The notes under the pieces: generated by a model
Databases searched by the model: none
Told to the model about the DNA's origin: nothing
What the model saw: only the letters and a program-made list of their open reading frames with translations
Program-made: the position numbers and the translations under genes
Assembly: GCA_902606525.1 (NCBI GenBank)
Contig: CACLGW010000002.1
Location: 1-64,000, forward strand
Reading direction: 5' to 3'
DNA: 64,000 bases
Source of the DNA: an uncultured Bacteroidota bacterium
GTDB taxonomy: Bacteria > Bacteroidota > Bacteroidia > Flavobacteriales > Flavobacteriaceae
Shown: positions 52,170 through 62,224 of the stretch, piece after piece
How positions within the stretch are numbered: the first letter of the stretch is position 1
Layout of the letters: every line of letters begins with the position of its first letter

Positions 52170-53558
52170 TTATAGGTGAATAACTTCATCATATGCATCT
52201 GCAACAGCTTCCATTACAGCTTCACTCATTGTTGGGTGAGGATGGACCGCTTTAAGAACTTCATGCCCAGTTGTCTCCAGTTTACGACCTAAAACAGCTT
52301 CAGCGATCATATCAGTTACTCCAGTACCAATCATATGGCAACCTAACCATTCTCCATATTTAGCGTCAAAAATCACCTTAACAAAACCATCTGGGTTTCC
52401 ACCAGCCTGTGCTTTTCCTGAAGCAGAAAAGGGAAATTTTCCAATTTTGATTTCAAAACCTTTTTCTTTTGCCTCATCTTCAGTGAGTCCTACTGAAGCA
52501 ATTTCAGGTGAGCAGTAAGTGCATCCAGGAATATTACCGTAGTCTAAAGGTTCTAGATTATGTCCAGCAATTTTTTCTACACAAAGAATACCCTCAGCAG
52601 AAGCAACGTGAGCCAATGCTTGGCCTTTGGTCACATCACCTATAGCAAAATAGCCAGGAATATTAGTTTGGTAAAAGTCGTTGACCATAATTTTATCACG
52701 ATCAACTGCAATTCCGAGATCTTCCAAGCCAATATTTTCAATATTAGTTTTGATACCTACAGCAGAAAGAACAACATCTGCATTTATGAATTCTTCCCCT
52801 TTTGAAGTTTTTACAGCTGCTTTTACTCCTTTACCTTTAATATCAACGGCTGTAACTTCAGCACCTGTCATAATTTTAATTCCACTCTTTTTGAAGGATC
52901 GTTCAAGTTGTTTGGAGATTTCATTATCTTCCAAAGGAACAATACGATCTAAGTACTCTACAATTGTAACTTCTGTTCCCATAGAATTGAAGAAATAGGC
53001 AAATTCAATACCAATTGCCCCAGATCCCACTATAACTAATTTTTTGGGTTGTTTTTCCAAAGTCATTGCTTTTCTATAACCAATTATTTTTTTTCCGTCT
53101 TGAGGAAGATTCGGTAATTCTCGGGAACGAGCACCAGTAGCAATGATGATATTTTTTGCTTGATATTCTTCAGTTTTTTTACCTTTAGTAACACTAACTT
53201 TCTTTCCAGCTATTAATTTTCCGTGGCCTTCTAAGACATCAATTTTATTTTTATTCATCAAAAAGTTTACTCCTTTACTCATTCCCTTTGCAACGTTTCG
53301 ACTTCGATTTACAACAGCATCAAAGTCTTTATCGTATTGCTCAATACTTAAACCATAATCCTTTGCATGCTTAAGATATTCAAATACCTGAGCAGATTTT
53401 AAGAGGGCTTTTGTGGGAATACACCCCCAGTTCAAGCATACACCTCCAAGGCTTTCTTTTTCAATAATTGCCGTTTTAAATCCAAGTTGAGAGGCACGAA
53501 TTGCAGTGACATATCCACCAGGGCCACTACCCAAAATTATAATATCATATTCTGTCAT
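52170..53558 (-). CDS. lpdA: dihydrolipoyl dehydrogenase
   Basis: GSGPGGYVTAIRASQLG, GGVCLNWGCIPTKALLKSA, AVHPHPTMSEAVMEA. Confidence 0.97.
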   Translation of the reverse strand: MTEYDIIILGSGPGGYVTAIRASQLGFKTAIIEKESLGGVCLNWGCIPTKALLKSAQVFEYLKHAKDYGLSIEQYDKDFDAVVNRSRNVAKGMSKGVNFLMNKNKIDVLEGHGKLIAGKKVSVTKGKKTEEYQAKNIIIATGARSRELPNLPQDGKKIIGYRKAMTLEKQPKKLVIVGSGAIGIEFAYFFNSMGTEVTIVEYLDRIVPLEDNEISKQLERSFKKSGIKIMTGAEVTAVDIKGKGVKAAVKTSKGEEFINADVVLSAVGIKTNIENIGLEDLGIAVDRDKIMVNDFYQTNIPGYFAIGDVTKGQALAHVASAEGILCVEKIAGHNLEPLDYGNIPGCTYCSPEIASVGLTEDEAKEKGFEIKIGKFPFSASGKAQAGGNPDGFVKVIFDAKYGEWLGCHMIGTGVTDMIAEAVLGRKLETTGHEVLKAVHPHPTMSEAVMEAVADAYDEVIHL

Positions 53559-53618
53559 TAGATGTAATTTAAATTTGGTATAAAGTTACGAAATATGAGT
53601 GGAAATTTAAGTGAATTT

Positions 53619-54023
53619 TTATTCACCATCAAAGTGAATACTTGCAGAATTAACACAATAACGTTGACCAGTTGTTGTCGTTCCATCATTAAAAACATGT
53701 CCTTGATGTCCCCCGCATTTTGCACAAACAATTTCAGTACGAATCATATCATGACTCGTATCTTTAATGAACAACAAAGCTCCAGGTAGTGCCTGATCAT
53801 AACTTGGCCATCCACAGGAACTATCAAATTTATATTCTGAGCGATATAAAGGGCTATCGCATCCTTTGCATTTATATACTCCCTTATCAAAGTGATCATT
53901 ATATTTTCCGGTAAAAGGATACTCTGTGCCTTTTTGTCTTAAAATTCTAAACTCTTCATCATTAAGCTTATTGCGCCATTCAGTTTCAGACTTTTTTATT
54001 GGGAAATTTTTAGAACTACTCAT
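53619..54023 (-). CDS. msrB: peptide-methionine (R)-S-oxide reductase, predicted cytosolic
   Basis: CGWPSY, CAKCGGHQGHVFNDG, GQRYCVNSASIHF; Zn CxxC pairs; no signal. Confidence 0.96.
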   Translation of the reverse strand: MSSSKNFPIKKSETEWRNKLNDEEFRILRQKGTEYPFTGKYNDHFDKGVYKCKGCDSPLYRSEYKFDSSCGWPSYDQALPGALLFIKDTSHDMIRTEIVCAKCGGHQGHVFNDGTTTTGQRYCVNSASIHFDGE

Positions 54024-54501
54024 TGGAAGGAATAAAATTTAATGCAGCAGAGTTAATACAATGCCTTTTTCCTGTTGTATTTTTTGGCCCATCATTAAAC
54101 ATATGACCAAGGTGACCTCCACAATTACTGCATTTCAATTCAGATCTAGGATATCCAATTTTATAATCTACATCGTATTCTAAATTTTCTTCAATACCAC
54201 GATCAAATGATGGCCATCCAGTGCCAGAATCAAATTTATATTTAGAGTCATAAAGAGGGGCTTTACAACCTGCACAGACATATGTCCCTCTATCTTTAAT
54301 AAAATTTAAGGGACCTGAAAAAGCACGTTCAGTTCCCGCTTTCCTTAATACATAATAAGCCATTTGAGGTAATTCTTTTTTCCATTCATCATCACTTTTA
54401 ACTACAGGATACTTTCTTTGTTGCTTATTTTTTTTATCTTGAGACAGTCCATTGCAACTAAAAATCAAAAAAATTGGGATAACGAAATAGAGAATATTCA
54501 T
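54016..54501 (-). CDS. msrB: peptide-methionine (R)-S-oxide reductase, predicted exported lipoprotein
   Basis: Signal/lipobox MNILYFVIPIFLIFSCNGLS; CSNCGGHLGHMFNDG; KRHCINSAALNF. Confidence 0.93.
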   Translation of the reverse strand: MNILYFVIPIFLIFSCNGLSQDKKNKQQRKYPVVKSDDEWKKELPQMAYYVLRKAGTERAFSGPLNFIKDRGTYVCAGCKAPLYDSKYKFDSGTGWPSFDRGIEENLEYDVDYKIGYPRSELKCSNCGGHLGHMFNDGPKNTTGKRHCINSAALNFIPSNE

Positions 54502-54594
54502 AATTTTTCAAAATTAAACATTCTTTCGAACTCATAAAAAAAAAGGCATTAAAAAAACAATTTGTCTTACATTTATGAAAATTAAAAATATAAA

Positions 54595-55932
54595 ATGTTA
54601 ACTCTAAAGACTCCCTTAAAAAAGGGGAGTAGAAAGCTAATCAATGCTTGGGCTTTTTACGATTGGGCTAATTCAGTTTACTCACTCGTTATCTCTTCAG
54701 CAATATTTCCTATTTATTTTGGAGCCTTGTTTTCAGAAATAAACACCATTTCCTTTTTTAAATATGATATTAAAAATACAGCTGTAATAAGCTTTGTTAC
54801 AGCCTCAGCATTTATTATAGTAGCACTAACATCTCCGATATTATCTGGTATTGCAGATTATATTGGTAATAAGAAAAAGTTTATGAAGTATTTTGTTTAT
54901 TTAGGATCGGCTTCCTGTATCGGATTATATTGGTTTGAGTTAGATACTATTTATATAGGATTGTTATTTTATTTTTTGGCACTGATAGGTTTATGGTCTA
55001 GTATAGTTTTTTACAATTCTTATTTACCAGATATTGCTTTTCCTGAACAACAGGACCGCGTTAGTGCTAGAGGATATTCATACGGTTATATTGGAAGTGT
55101 TACTCTTTTATTGGTTAATTTAGCCATGGTCATGCAGCCTGATTTATTCGGTATTGAGGGCACAGGAAATGAAGCTTCGATGAAAGCTATGAAATACTCT
55201 TTTATATCAGTTGGGATATGGTGGGCATTATTTAGCCAGTATTCTTTTTATTTTTTACCAAAAAGTAATCACGAGGTTAAGGTTACTAAAGACATTTTAT
55301 GGAATGGTTATAAGGAGTTAAGGCTGGTCTGGAAAGAATTGAAAGAACTACCACGAATAAGACGTTTCCTCCCTGCATTTTTTCTTTATAGCATGGCCTT
55401 GCAGACCGTCATGCTAGTAGCTGCTTATTTTGGTGAAGAAGAAATTGCTTGGGCAAACTCAAATGAAAAGACTGTAGGCCTTATTGTAAGTATTTTACTC
55501 ATTCAGATTGTAGCTATTTTTGGAGCTATTCTCACAGCAAGAGCCTCAGAACGTTTTGGAAATATTCCTGTTTTAGTTATAATTAACTTTATCTGGGTAG
55601 GTCTTTGCATTATTGCTTATTATACAAGAACACCTCTTCAATTTTATTATGTGGCTGGTTTTGTAGGTTTAGTAATGGGTGGATTGCAATCTCTCTCCCG
55701 TTCTACGTATTCAAAATTACTACCTAAAACTCTAGATACTACCTCTTTTTTCAGTTTTTATGAAATTACAGAAAAAATTGGAATTGTTTTCGGAATGATT
55801 TGTTTTGGTTTGGTTGATCATATTTCAGGAAGTATGCGTAATGGGATTTTATTTTTTATCATTTTTTTTATTTTAGGTGCTTTTATGTTATTGCGGATTC
55901 CCAAGCAAAACTTCTCTATTCCCGGGTCCTAA
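54595..55932 (+). CDS. MFS transporter, UMF1-type
   Basis: INAWAFYDWANSVYSLVISSAIFPIYF; LPDIAFPEQQDRVSARGYSYGYIGS; about 12 TM. Confidence 0.92.
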   Translation: MLTLKTPLKKGSRKLINAWAFYDWANSVYSLVISSAIFPIYFGALFSEINTISFFKYDIKNTAVISFVTASAFIIVALTSPILSGIADYIGNKKKFMKYFVYLGSASCIGLYWFELDTIYIGLLFYFLALIGLWSSIVFYNSYLPDIAFPEQQDRVSARGYSYGYIGSVTLLLVNLAMVMQPDLFGIEGTGNEASMKAMKYSFISVGIWWALFSQYSFYFLPKSNHEVKVTKDILWNGYKELRLVWKELKELPRIRRFLPAFFLYSMALQTVMLVAAYFGEEEIAWANSNEKTVGLIVSILLIQIVAIFGAILTARASERFGNIPVLVIINFIWVGLCIIAYYTRTPLQFYYVAGFVGLVMGGLQSLSRSTYSKLLPKTLDTTSFFSFYEITEKIGIVFGMICFGLVDHISGSMRNGILFFIIFFILGAFMLLRIPKQNFSIPGS

Positions 55933-56042
55933 AATAATCTCCATGAATAATTCTTCATTAAAAATACTTTTAGGCATAAATTTATATTTTTATTATCATT
56001 AATAATTAAGGGTTAACATTTTTTAAACCATTATCAAACAAA

Positions 56043-56057
56043 TGGCATAACTATTGT
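56043..56057 (+). promoter_or_regulatory. sigma54-like element TGGCATAACTATTGT upstream of lon
   Basis: TGGCATA-N4-TTGT; same spacing and TGGCATAA core as upstream of dnaK. Confidence 0.4.
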
Positions 56058-56161
56058 TTTATTTTGTTTAGTGTTTTTAAATTGATTGAACTACACTTAT
56101 TGAAGCATTAATAAATTGGAATCAACCATTTCAATATGACATAACGACCTAAATGATATAA

Positions 56162-58633
56162 ATGGCCAGATCCTTTTTTAGCGAAATTGACAATCTGTCA
56201 CTTCAAGATATTGAATCTGAAGCGGATTTAATCCCTTTAATGACGACAGAAGATGAAGAAGCTCTCGAAAATGAATCATTACCGGAAATAGTACCTTTAT
56301 TACCATTGAGAAATACTGTTTTATTTCCAGGAGTAGTGATTCCTATCACCGCCGGGAGAGATAAATCGATTCAGTTGATTAAAGACGCAAACTCAGCCGA
56401 TAAAATTATCGGTGTAGTTACACAACAAAATCAAAGTATTGAAAATCCAGGACCAAAAGATATTTTTGATTTAGGTACTGTAGCACAAATTCTTCGTGTA
56501 TTAAAAATGCCTGATGGAAATACTACAATTATAATTCAAGGAAAAAAAAGATTTAAAATTAAAAGTATTACAAATCAGGATCCTTACATGAAGGCCACTA
56601 TTAAGCCTGTACCAGACGAAATTCCTGATAAAAATGATAAGGAATTCTCTGCAACTATTGATTCTATAAAAGATTTAGCACTTCAAATCATTAACGAAAA
56701 CCCTAACATACCTTCCGAAGCTTCATTCGCAATAAAGAATATTCAGACTCCTTCCTTTTTAATTAATTTTGTTGCTTCTAACATGAACGTTAAAGCTGGT
56801 TACAAACAAAAGATTCTTTCCGAAGTAAATTTGCATAAAAGAGCCATAATGTGTTTAAAACATATGAATGAGGAATATCAAAAACTTGCCTTAAAAAATG
56901 ATATTCAATCAAGGGTTCGCTCGGAGATGGATACTCAGCAGCGTGAGTATTATTTACATCAGCAAATGAAAACTATCCAAGAGGAACTTGGAGGTGTTTC
57001 TTATGAAGAAGAAGTTGATGAAATGCGAATAAAAGCAAAAGATAAATTATGGAATGAGACTGTCGAATCACATTTCAATAAGGAGCTTTCAAAACTTCAA
57101 AGAATGAATCCTCAGGTTGCAGAATACTCAATTCAGCGAAATTATTTGGATCTTTTTCTTGACTTACCATGGAACTATTTTTCCGAAGACAAGTTTGATC
57201 TCAAATATGCTCAAAAAATTCTGGATAGAGATCATTTTGGTTTAAAGGAGGTTAAAAAGCGTGTAATAGAATATTTAGCAGTTTTAAAACTTCGAAATGA
57301 TATGAAATCTCCAATCCTTTGTTTACATGGACCTCCAGGAGTCGGCAAAACCTCTTTAGGAAAGTCTATTGCTGAAGCACTAGGTAGAGAGTATGTTCGA
57401 ATTTCACTTGGTGGTATGAGAGATGAAGCTGAGATACGCGGACACAGAAAAACATATATTGGAGCTTTACCTGGAAGAATTTTGCAAAGCCTTAAAAAGG
57501 CTGGTACTTCTAATCCAGTTTTTGTATTAGATGAGATCGATAAAATTTCTATAAGTCCTCAAGGCGATCCAGGTTCTGCTTTGCTAGAGGTTTTAGACCC
57601 AGAACAAAATTCTGACTTTTATGATAACTTTCTTGAACTAGGTTATGACTTATCTAAAGTAATGTTTTTGGCTACTGCAAACAATTTAGCTACAGTTCAA
57701 AGCGCACTTTTAGACCGTATGGAATTGATAAACGTAAATGGATATACTCTTGAAGAGAAAACATCAATAGCACAAAAGTTCTTATTACCAAAACAATTAA
57801 AAGAGCATGGTTTAAAAAAGAATCAACTCCGCTTAAAAAAAGCAATACTTGAAAAAATTGTAGAGCAATATACCAGAGAATCCGGTGTACGAGGCCTTGA
57901 GAAACAAGTAGCTAAAGCAGTTCGATTCTCAGCTAAGTCAATTGCAATGGAGGAAGATTACATTAAAACTCCTGAAATATCAGATTTAAATACAATTTTA
58001 GGACCAGCCAGAATTCATCGTGATCTATATGAGAATAATCACGTAGCAGGTGTAGTTACTGGTTTGGCCTGGACAGCAGTTGGAGGTGATATTCTTTTCA
58101 TCGAATCAGCCATCTCTCCAGGTAAAGGTAATTTAAGTATAACTGGTAATCTAGGTAAAATTATGAAGGAATCAGCTACTATAGCAATGGAATTTATTAA
58201 ATCAAACTCTTCTCTTCTTAGGCTTGATGATTTTTATTTTGATAAATATAACATTCACATTCATGTTCCTGAAGGAGCAACTCCAAAAGACGGGCCTAGT
58301 GCAGGTATAACAATGTTAACTTCTTTAGTTTCACTTTTTACTCAAAAAAGAGTCAAGAAAAACCTAGCCATGACAGGAGAAATTACACTTCGAGGAAAAG
58401 TATTACCAGTTGGAGGAATCAAAGAGAAAATCCTTGCTGCGAAACGCTCAAAAATAAAGGAAATTATTCTTTGTGAAGCAAATCGTAAGGATATTGAAGA
58501 AATTGATCAAAATTATCTTAAAGGCCTAAAATTTCATTATGTAAACGAAATGATAGACGTCCTAGATTATGCAATTACTAACAAAAAGGTAAGACACGCA
58601 AAAAGTTTCACTTCAGTAAATAATTCTAGCTGA
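56162..58633 (+). CDS. lon: ATP-dependent endopeptidase La
   Basis: [64 protein letters not shown]. Confidence 0.99.
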   Translation: MARSFFSEIDNLSLQDIESEADLIPLMTTEDEEALENESLPEIVPLLPLRNTVLFPGVVIPITAGRDKSIQLIKDANSADKIIGVVTQQNQSIENPGPKDIFDLGTVAQILRVLKMPDGNTTIIIQGKKRFKIKSITNQDPYMKATIKPVPDEIPDKNDKEFSATIDSIKDLALQIINENPNIPSEASFAIKNIQTPSFLINFVASNMNVKAGYKQKILSEVNLHKRAIMCLKHMNEEYQKLALKNDIQSRVRSEMDTQQREYYLHQQMKTIQEELGGVSYEEEVDEMRIKAKDKLWNETVESHFNKELSKLQRMNPQVAEYSIQRNYLDLFLDLPWNYFSEDKFDLKYAQKILDRDHFGLKEVKKRVIEYLAVLKLRNDMKSPILCLHGPPGVGKTSLGKSIAEALGREYVRISLGGMRDEAEIRGHRKTYIGALPGRILQSLKKAGTSNPVFVLDEIDKISISPQGDPGSALLEVLDPEQNSDFYDNFLELGYDLSKVMFLATANNLATVQSALLDRMELINVNGYTLEEKTSIAQKFLLPKQLKEHGLKKNQLRLKKAILEKIVEQYTRESGVRGLEKQVAKAVRFSAKSIAMEEDYIKTPEISDLNTILGPARIHRDLYENNHVAGVVTGLAWTAVGGDILFIESAISPGKGNLSITGNLGKIMKESATIAMEFIKSNSSLLRLDDFYFDKYNIHIHVPEGATPKDGPSAGITMLTSLVSLFTQKRVKKNLAMTGEITLRGKVLPVGGIKEKILAAKRSKIKEIILCEANRKDIEEIDQNYLKGLKFHYVNEMIDVLDYAITNKKVRHAKSFTSVNNSS

Positions 58634-58651
58634 TAGTCTTAATATTTATAA

Positions 58652-59338
58652 ATGCAAAAAATTATTGTAGCAATTGACGGCTTTGCTTCCACTGGTAAAA
58701 GTTCATTAGCTAAACGTCTAGCTAAAAGCCTCAATTACACTTATATTGATACGGGAGCCATGTACCGTGCTATTACATATTTTTATCTTCAACAATTTAA
58801 TACTAATTTTATTAACAAAAAAGAATTAATTTCTTCTCTCGCTAACATAAAAATTCATTTTGAAGATAACCTTTTAGGACAGAAAACTTTTCTAAATAAC
58901 GTGAATATTAGCGAAGAAATACGCCAAAATCATGTTAATTCAGAAGTTAGTAATATTGCAAAAATCAAGGAAGTAAGAACCTTTTTAGTAAAACAGCAGC
59001 AGGTTCTTGGAAAAGATAAAGGTATTATTATGGACGGTAGAGATATTGGAACTGTAGTTTTCCCTAATGCAGAATGTAAATTTTTTCTAACTGCTACTCC
59101 CCAAGTAAGAGCTAAAAGAAGGTATCTTGAGCAGTTAAAAAAAGACAGTAGCGAGTCATATGAATCTGTTTTAGCAAATATAAATAAAAGAGATAGAATT
59201 GACAGAAGTAGATATACCAGTCCATTAACAAAGGCTGAAGATGCCTATGAAATAGATGTAACCGAGCTTAGTTTAGGAGAAGTTTATGAGATTATCTGGA
59301 GTTATGTTTCAAGAAAGCTTGATAACAGAGTCAGTTAA
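58652..59338 (+). CDS. cmk: cytidylate kinase
   Basis: VAIDGFASTGKSSLAKRLAKSLNYTYIDTGAMYRAITY; MDGRDIGTVVFPNAE. Confidence 0.97.
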   Translation: MQKIIVAIDGFASTGKSSLAKRLAKSLNYTYIDTGAMYRAITYFYLQQFNTNFINKKELISSLANIKIHFEDNLLGQKTFLNNVNISEEIRQNHVNSEVSNIAKIKEVRTFLVKQQQVLGKDKGIIMDGRDIGTVVFPNAECKFFLTATPQVRAKRRYLEQLKKDSSESYESVLANINKRDRIDRSRYTSPLTKAEDAYEIDVTELSLGEVYEIIWSYVSRKLDNRVS

Positions 59339-59355
59339 AAAACTTTGTAGTTATT

Positions 59356-59385
59356 TTGTAAAATAAGTCAATACAGTTATATTTG
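59356..59385 (+). promoter_or_regulatory. rpsA promoter TTG-N19-TATATTTG
   Basis: TTG 59356-59358, TATATTTG 59378-59385, exact 19-bp spacer. Confidence 0.75.
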
Positions 59386-59405
59386 CGAGCTTTTCAACTT
59401 ATTTA

Positions 59406-59477
59406 GGAAAAACTAAAAGCATTTAAATTTGTCTAACGCTCTTCTGTCATTGAATTTAAGTTTTTCCCAAGACAGAA
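59406..59477 (+). other. candidate structured 5' leader of rpsA
   Basis: GGAAAAACT(59406-14)/AGTTTTTCC(59459-67) and TTCTGTC(59442-48)/GACAGAA(59471-77), crossing helices. Confidence 0.35.
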
Positions 59478-59495
59478 TACAAAACAATATCGGAA

Positions 59496-61604
59496 ATGGC
59501 TAAGAAACCACCCGAAAAGGAAACTCAAAAGAAAAAAGTTACTAAAAAAATAGTATCTAAAACATCTTCCAAGATTTCTATCAACAAAACCAATCCTTCA
59601 GAAAAATTGTCTAAAACTTTAGCTAAAAAGATTGTTACAGAATCTACGCCTAAAAAAGAAGCAAATAAAACAGCAGTTTTAAAAATGAGGAGTAAATTAC
59701 AATCTAGTAAAGATGGAGGTAAAAAGAAAACAAAAAATACAACTTCAAAAAAAGTTGATTCTACTAAAGTTAAATCTAGGGCTAAAAAGAATGTATTAGT
59801 TAAAAAAGAAAACATTAGGATTGACCAAGATAATGAAGAAGTCAAAAAAAATATTTATGGAACCCAAGATGATTTTTTAGAGACTTTTAATTGGCACAAC
59901 TATCAAGAGGGTATAGATGTAATTGATGATAAACAGCTAAAAGAATTCGAGAAGCTGGTTAAAGAAAATTTTGTAGATACATCGGATGAAGATGTTATAG
60001 AAGGGGTTGTAGTATATATGACACAGCGGGAAGCTATAATTGACATTAATGCAAAATCAGAAGGAGTAATTTCACTAAACGAATTCCGATATAATCCAGA
60101 CTTAAAGGTTGGAGATAAAGTGGAAGTTATTGTAGATACTCGCGAAGATAGAACTGGTCAACTAGTACTTTCTCATCGCAAGGCTCGTGTTATTAAAGCA
60201 TGGGATAGAGTAAATAATGCACACGATAATTCCGAGATCGTAAGTGGTTTTGTAAAATGTAGAACTAAAGGAGGATTGATTGTAGATGTTTTTGGCATAG
60301 AAGCTTTTCTACCTGGCTCACAAATCGATGTAAAACCTATCAGGGATTATGATCAATACGTAAACAAAACTATGGAATTTAAGGTAGTAAAAATTAATCA
60401 CGAATTTAAAAATATAGTGGTTTCACATAAAGCCCTTATTGAAGCTGATATTGAGGAACAAAAGAAGGAAATAATTGGTCAGCTAGAAAAAGGTCAAGTA
60501 TTAGAAGGTATTGTAAAAAATATTACCTCCTATGGAGTATTTATAGATTTGGGTGGGGTTGACGGCTTAATTCATATAACTGATCTTTCTTGGAGTCGTA
60601 TTAATCATCCTAGTGAGATATTAGAATTAGACCAGAAATTAAATGTTGTAATCCTTGATTTTGATGATAATAAATCTAGAATACAGCTTGGACTAAAGCA
60701 ATTGAGTGCTCACCCTTGGGATCAACTATCTGACAAGCTTAAAGAGGGAGACCTCGTTAAAGGAAAAGTTGTTGTTATTGCTGACTACGGAGCTTTTATT
60801 GAGATTGAAGAGGGTGTTGAAGGACTTGTTCATGTTTCTGAAATGTCTTGGTCCACACATTTACGTTCTGCCCAAGATTTTGTAAATATAGGAGATGATG
60901 TAGAGTCTGTTATATTGACTTTGGATCGCGAATCTCGAAAAATGTCACTTGGTATCAAGCAAATTACAACAGATCCATGGACAGACATAACTTCAAAATA
61001 TCCAATTGGTTCTAAACATTCGGGCTTAGTAAGAAACTTTACCAATTTTGGCGTATTTGTTGAGCTTGAAGAAGGAATCGATGGATTAGTGTATATTTCT
61101 GATTTATCTTGGACTAAAAAAGTTAAGCATCCCTCTGAAGTATTAACCTTAGGAGATAAAATTGATGTCATTGTACTTGAATTGGATGTAGATGGTCGTA
61201 AATTAAGTTTAGGCCATAAACATACAAAGGAAAATCCTTGGGATAAATATGAAAAAGAATTTGCTCTTAATACAGAGCATAAAGCTGCTATTACTCAAAT
61301 TGTAGATAAAGGCGCTACAATTACATTTAACGATGATATTGTAGCTTTTGTACCTTCTCGATACATGGAGAAAGAAGATGGAAGAAAACTTGTAAAAGGT
61401 GAGGAAGCTTTATTTAAAATTATTGAATTCAACAAAGAATTTAAGCGAATAGTTGCTTCACACTCATCAATATTTAAGGATAAAGAGATAAAAAATGTTA
61501 AACATTCTGCTTCTAAAGTCCAGGCTTCTAATTCGGATAAAGCAACTTTGGGTGATCTTGACGTCTTGTTAAATTTAAAAGAAAAAATGGAAGGAGATGA
61601 TTGA
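59496..61604 (+). CDS. rpsA: 30S ribosomal protein S1 with Lys-rich N-terminal extension
   Basis: Multiple S1 motifs ([29 protein letters not shown] etc.); first ~110 aa about 30% Lys. Confidence 0.97.
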   Translation: [702 protein letters not shown]

Positions 61605-61631
61605 AAAATTTTCACTAATCCTTAAAAAATT

Positions 61632-61658
61632 AACCTTCCAATTTGGAGGTTTTTTTTT
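61632..61658 (+). terminator. rpsA terminator (or pyrR leader attenuator)
   Basis: AACCTTCC-AATTT-GGAGGTT stem (one bulge) then T tract. Confidence 0.7.
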
Positions 61659-61681
61659 ATACTTTAGTAAAATATTTTATA

Positions 61682-62224
61682 ATGGCAAACAAAGTTCTTC
61701 TTAGTAAAAAAAAAGTAAATGTTATCTTAAGTAGACTTTGCCATCAACTTATTGAAAGTCATGGAGATTTTTCAAATACGGTTCTAATCGGTTTACAGCC
61801 AAGAGGAACCATCTTATTGGACCGATTAATAATACTTCTTGAAAAAGAAGGAATTGAATCTGTTAAATCGGGAAGGTTAGATACTACGTTTTTCAGAGAT
61901 GACTTTCGAAGAAGTAAAAAACTACTAAACGCCAAAAGTACAGAGATTACAGAAACATTAGAAGGCAAAGATGTCGTTTTAATTGATGACGTTTTATATA
62001 CCGGAAGAACCATCAGAGCTGCACTTACTGCTATTGATTCTTATGGTCGTCCAAATTTAATTGAATTGCTTATTCTGGTAGATCGGCGTTTTAGTCGTCA
62101 TTTACCAATACAGCCTGATTATTTAGGGGCACAGATAGATGCTCTGCAAGGAGATAAAGTTAAAGTAGTTTGGTCGGAAAAACTCTCAGATATCATTGTT
62201 TACTTAGAAAAACATAACGAATGA
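61682..62224 (+). CDS. pyrR: bifunctional pyr operon regulator / uracil phosphoribosyltransferase
   Basis: VLIGLQPRGTILLDRL; VVLIDDVLYTGRTIRAALTAI; ATG 61682 preferred to 61643. Confidence 0.95.
   Translation: MANKVLLSKKKVNVILSRLCHQLIESHGDFSNTVLIGLQPRGTILLDRLIILLEKEGIESVKSGRLDTTFFRDDFRRSKKLLNAKSTEITETLEGKDVVLIDDVLYTGRTIRAALTAIDSYGRPNLIELLILVDRRFSRHLPIQPDYLGAQIDALQGDKVKVVWSEKLSDIIVYLEKHNE

Noticed and set aside
59525-59845. 106-aa minus-strand ORF opposite the S1 N-terminal extension
   Set aside because: Phe/Leu/Val-rich sequence is simply the complement of the Lys-rich extension
61643-61681. Upstream start of pyrR in the ORF track (MEVFFYTLVKYFI...)
   Set aside because: Would translate through the terminator hairpin/T tract; MANKVLLSK at 61682 is the sensible start
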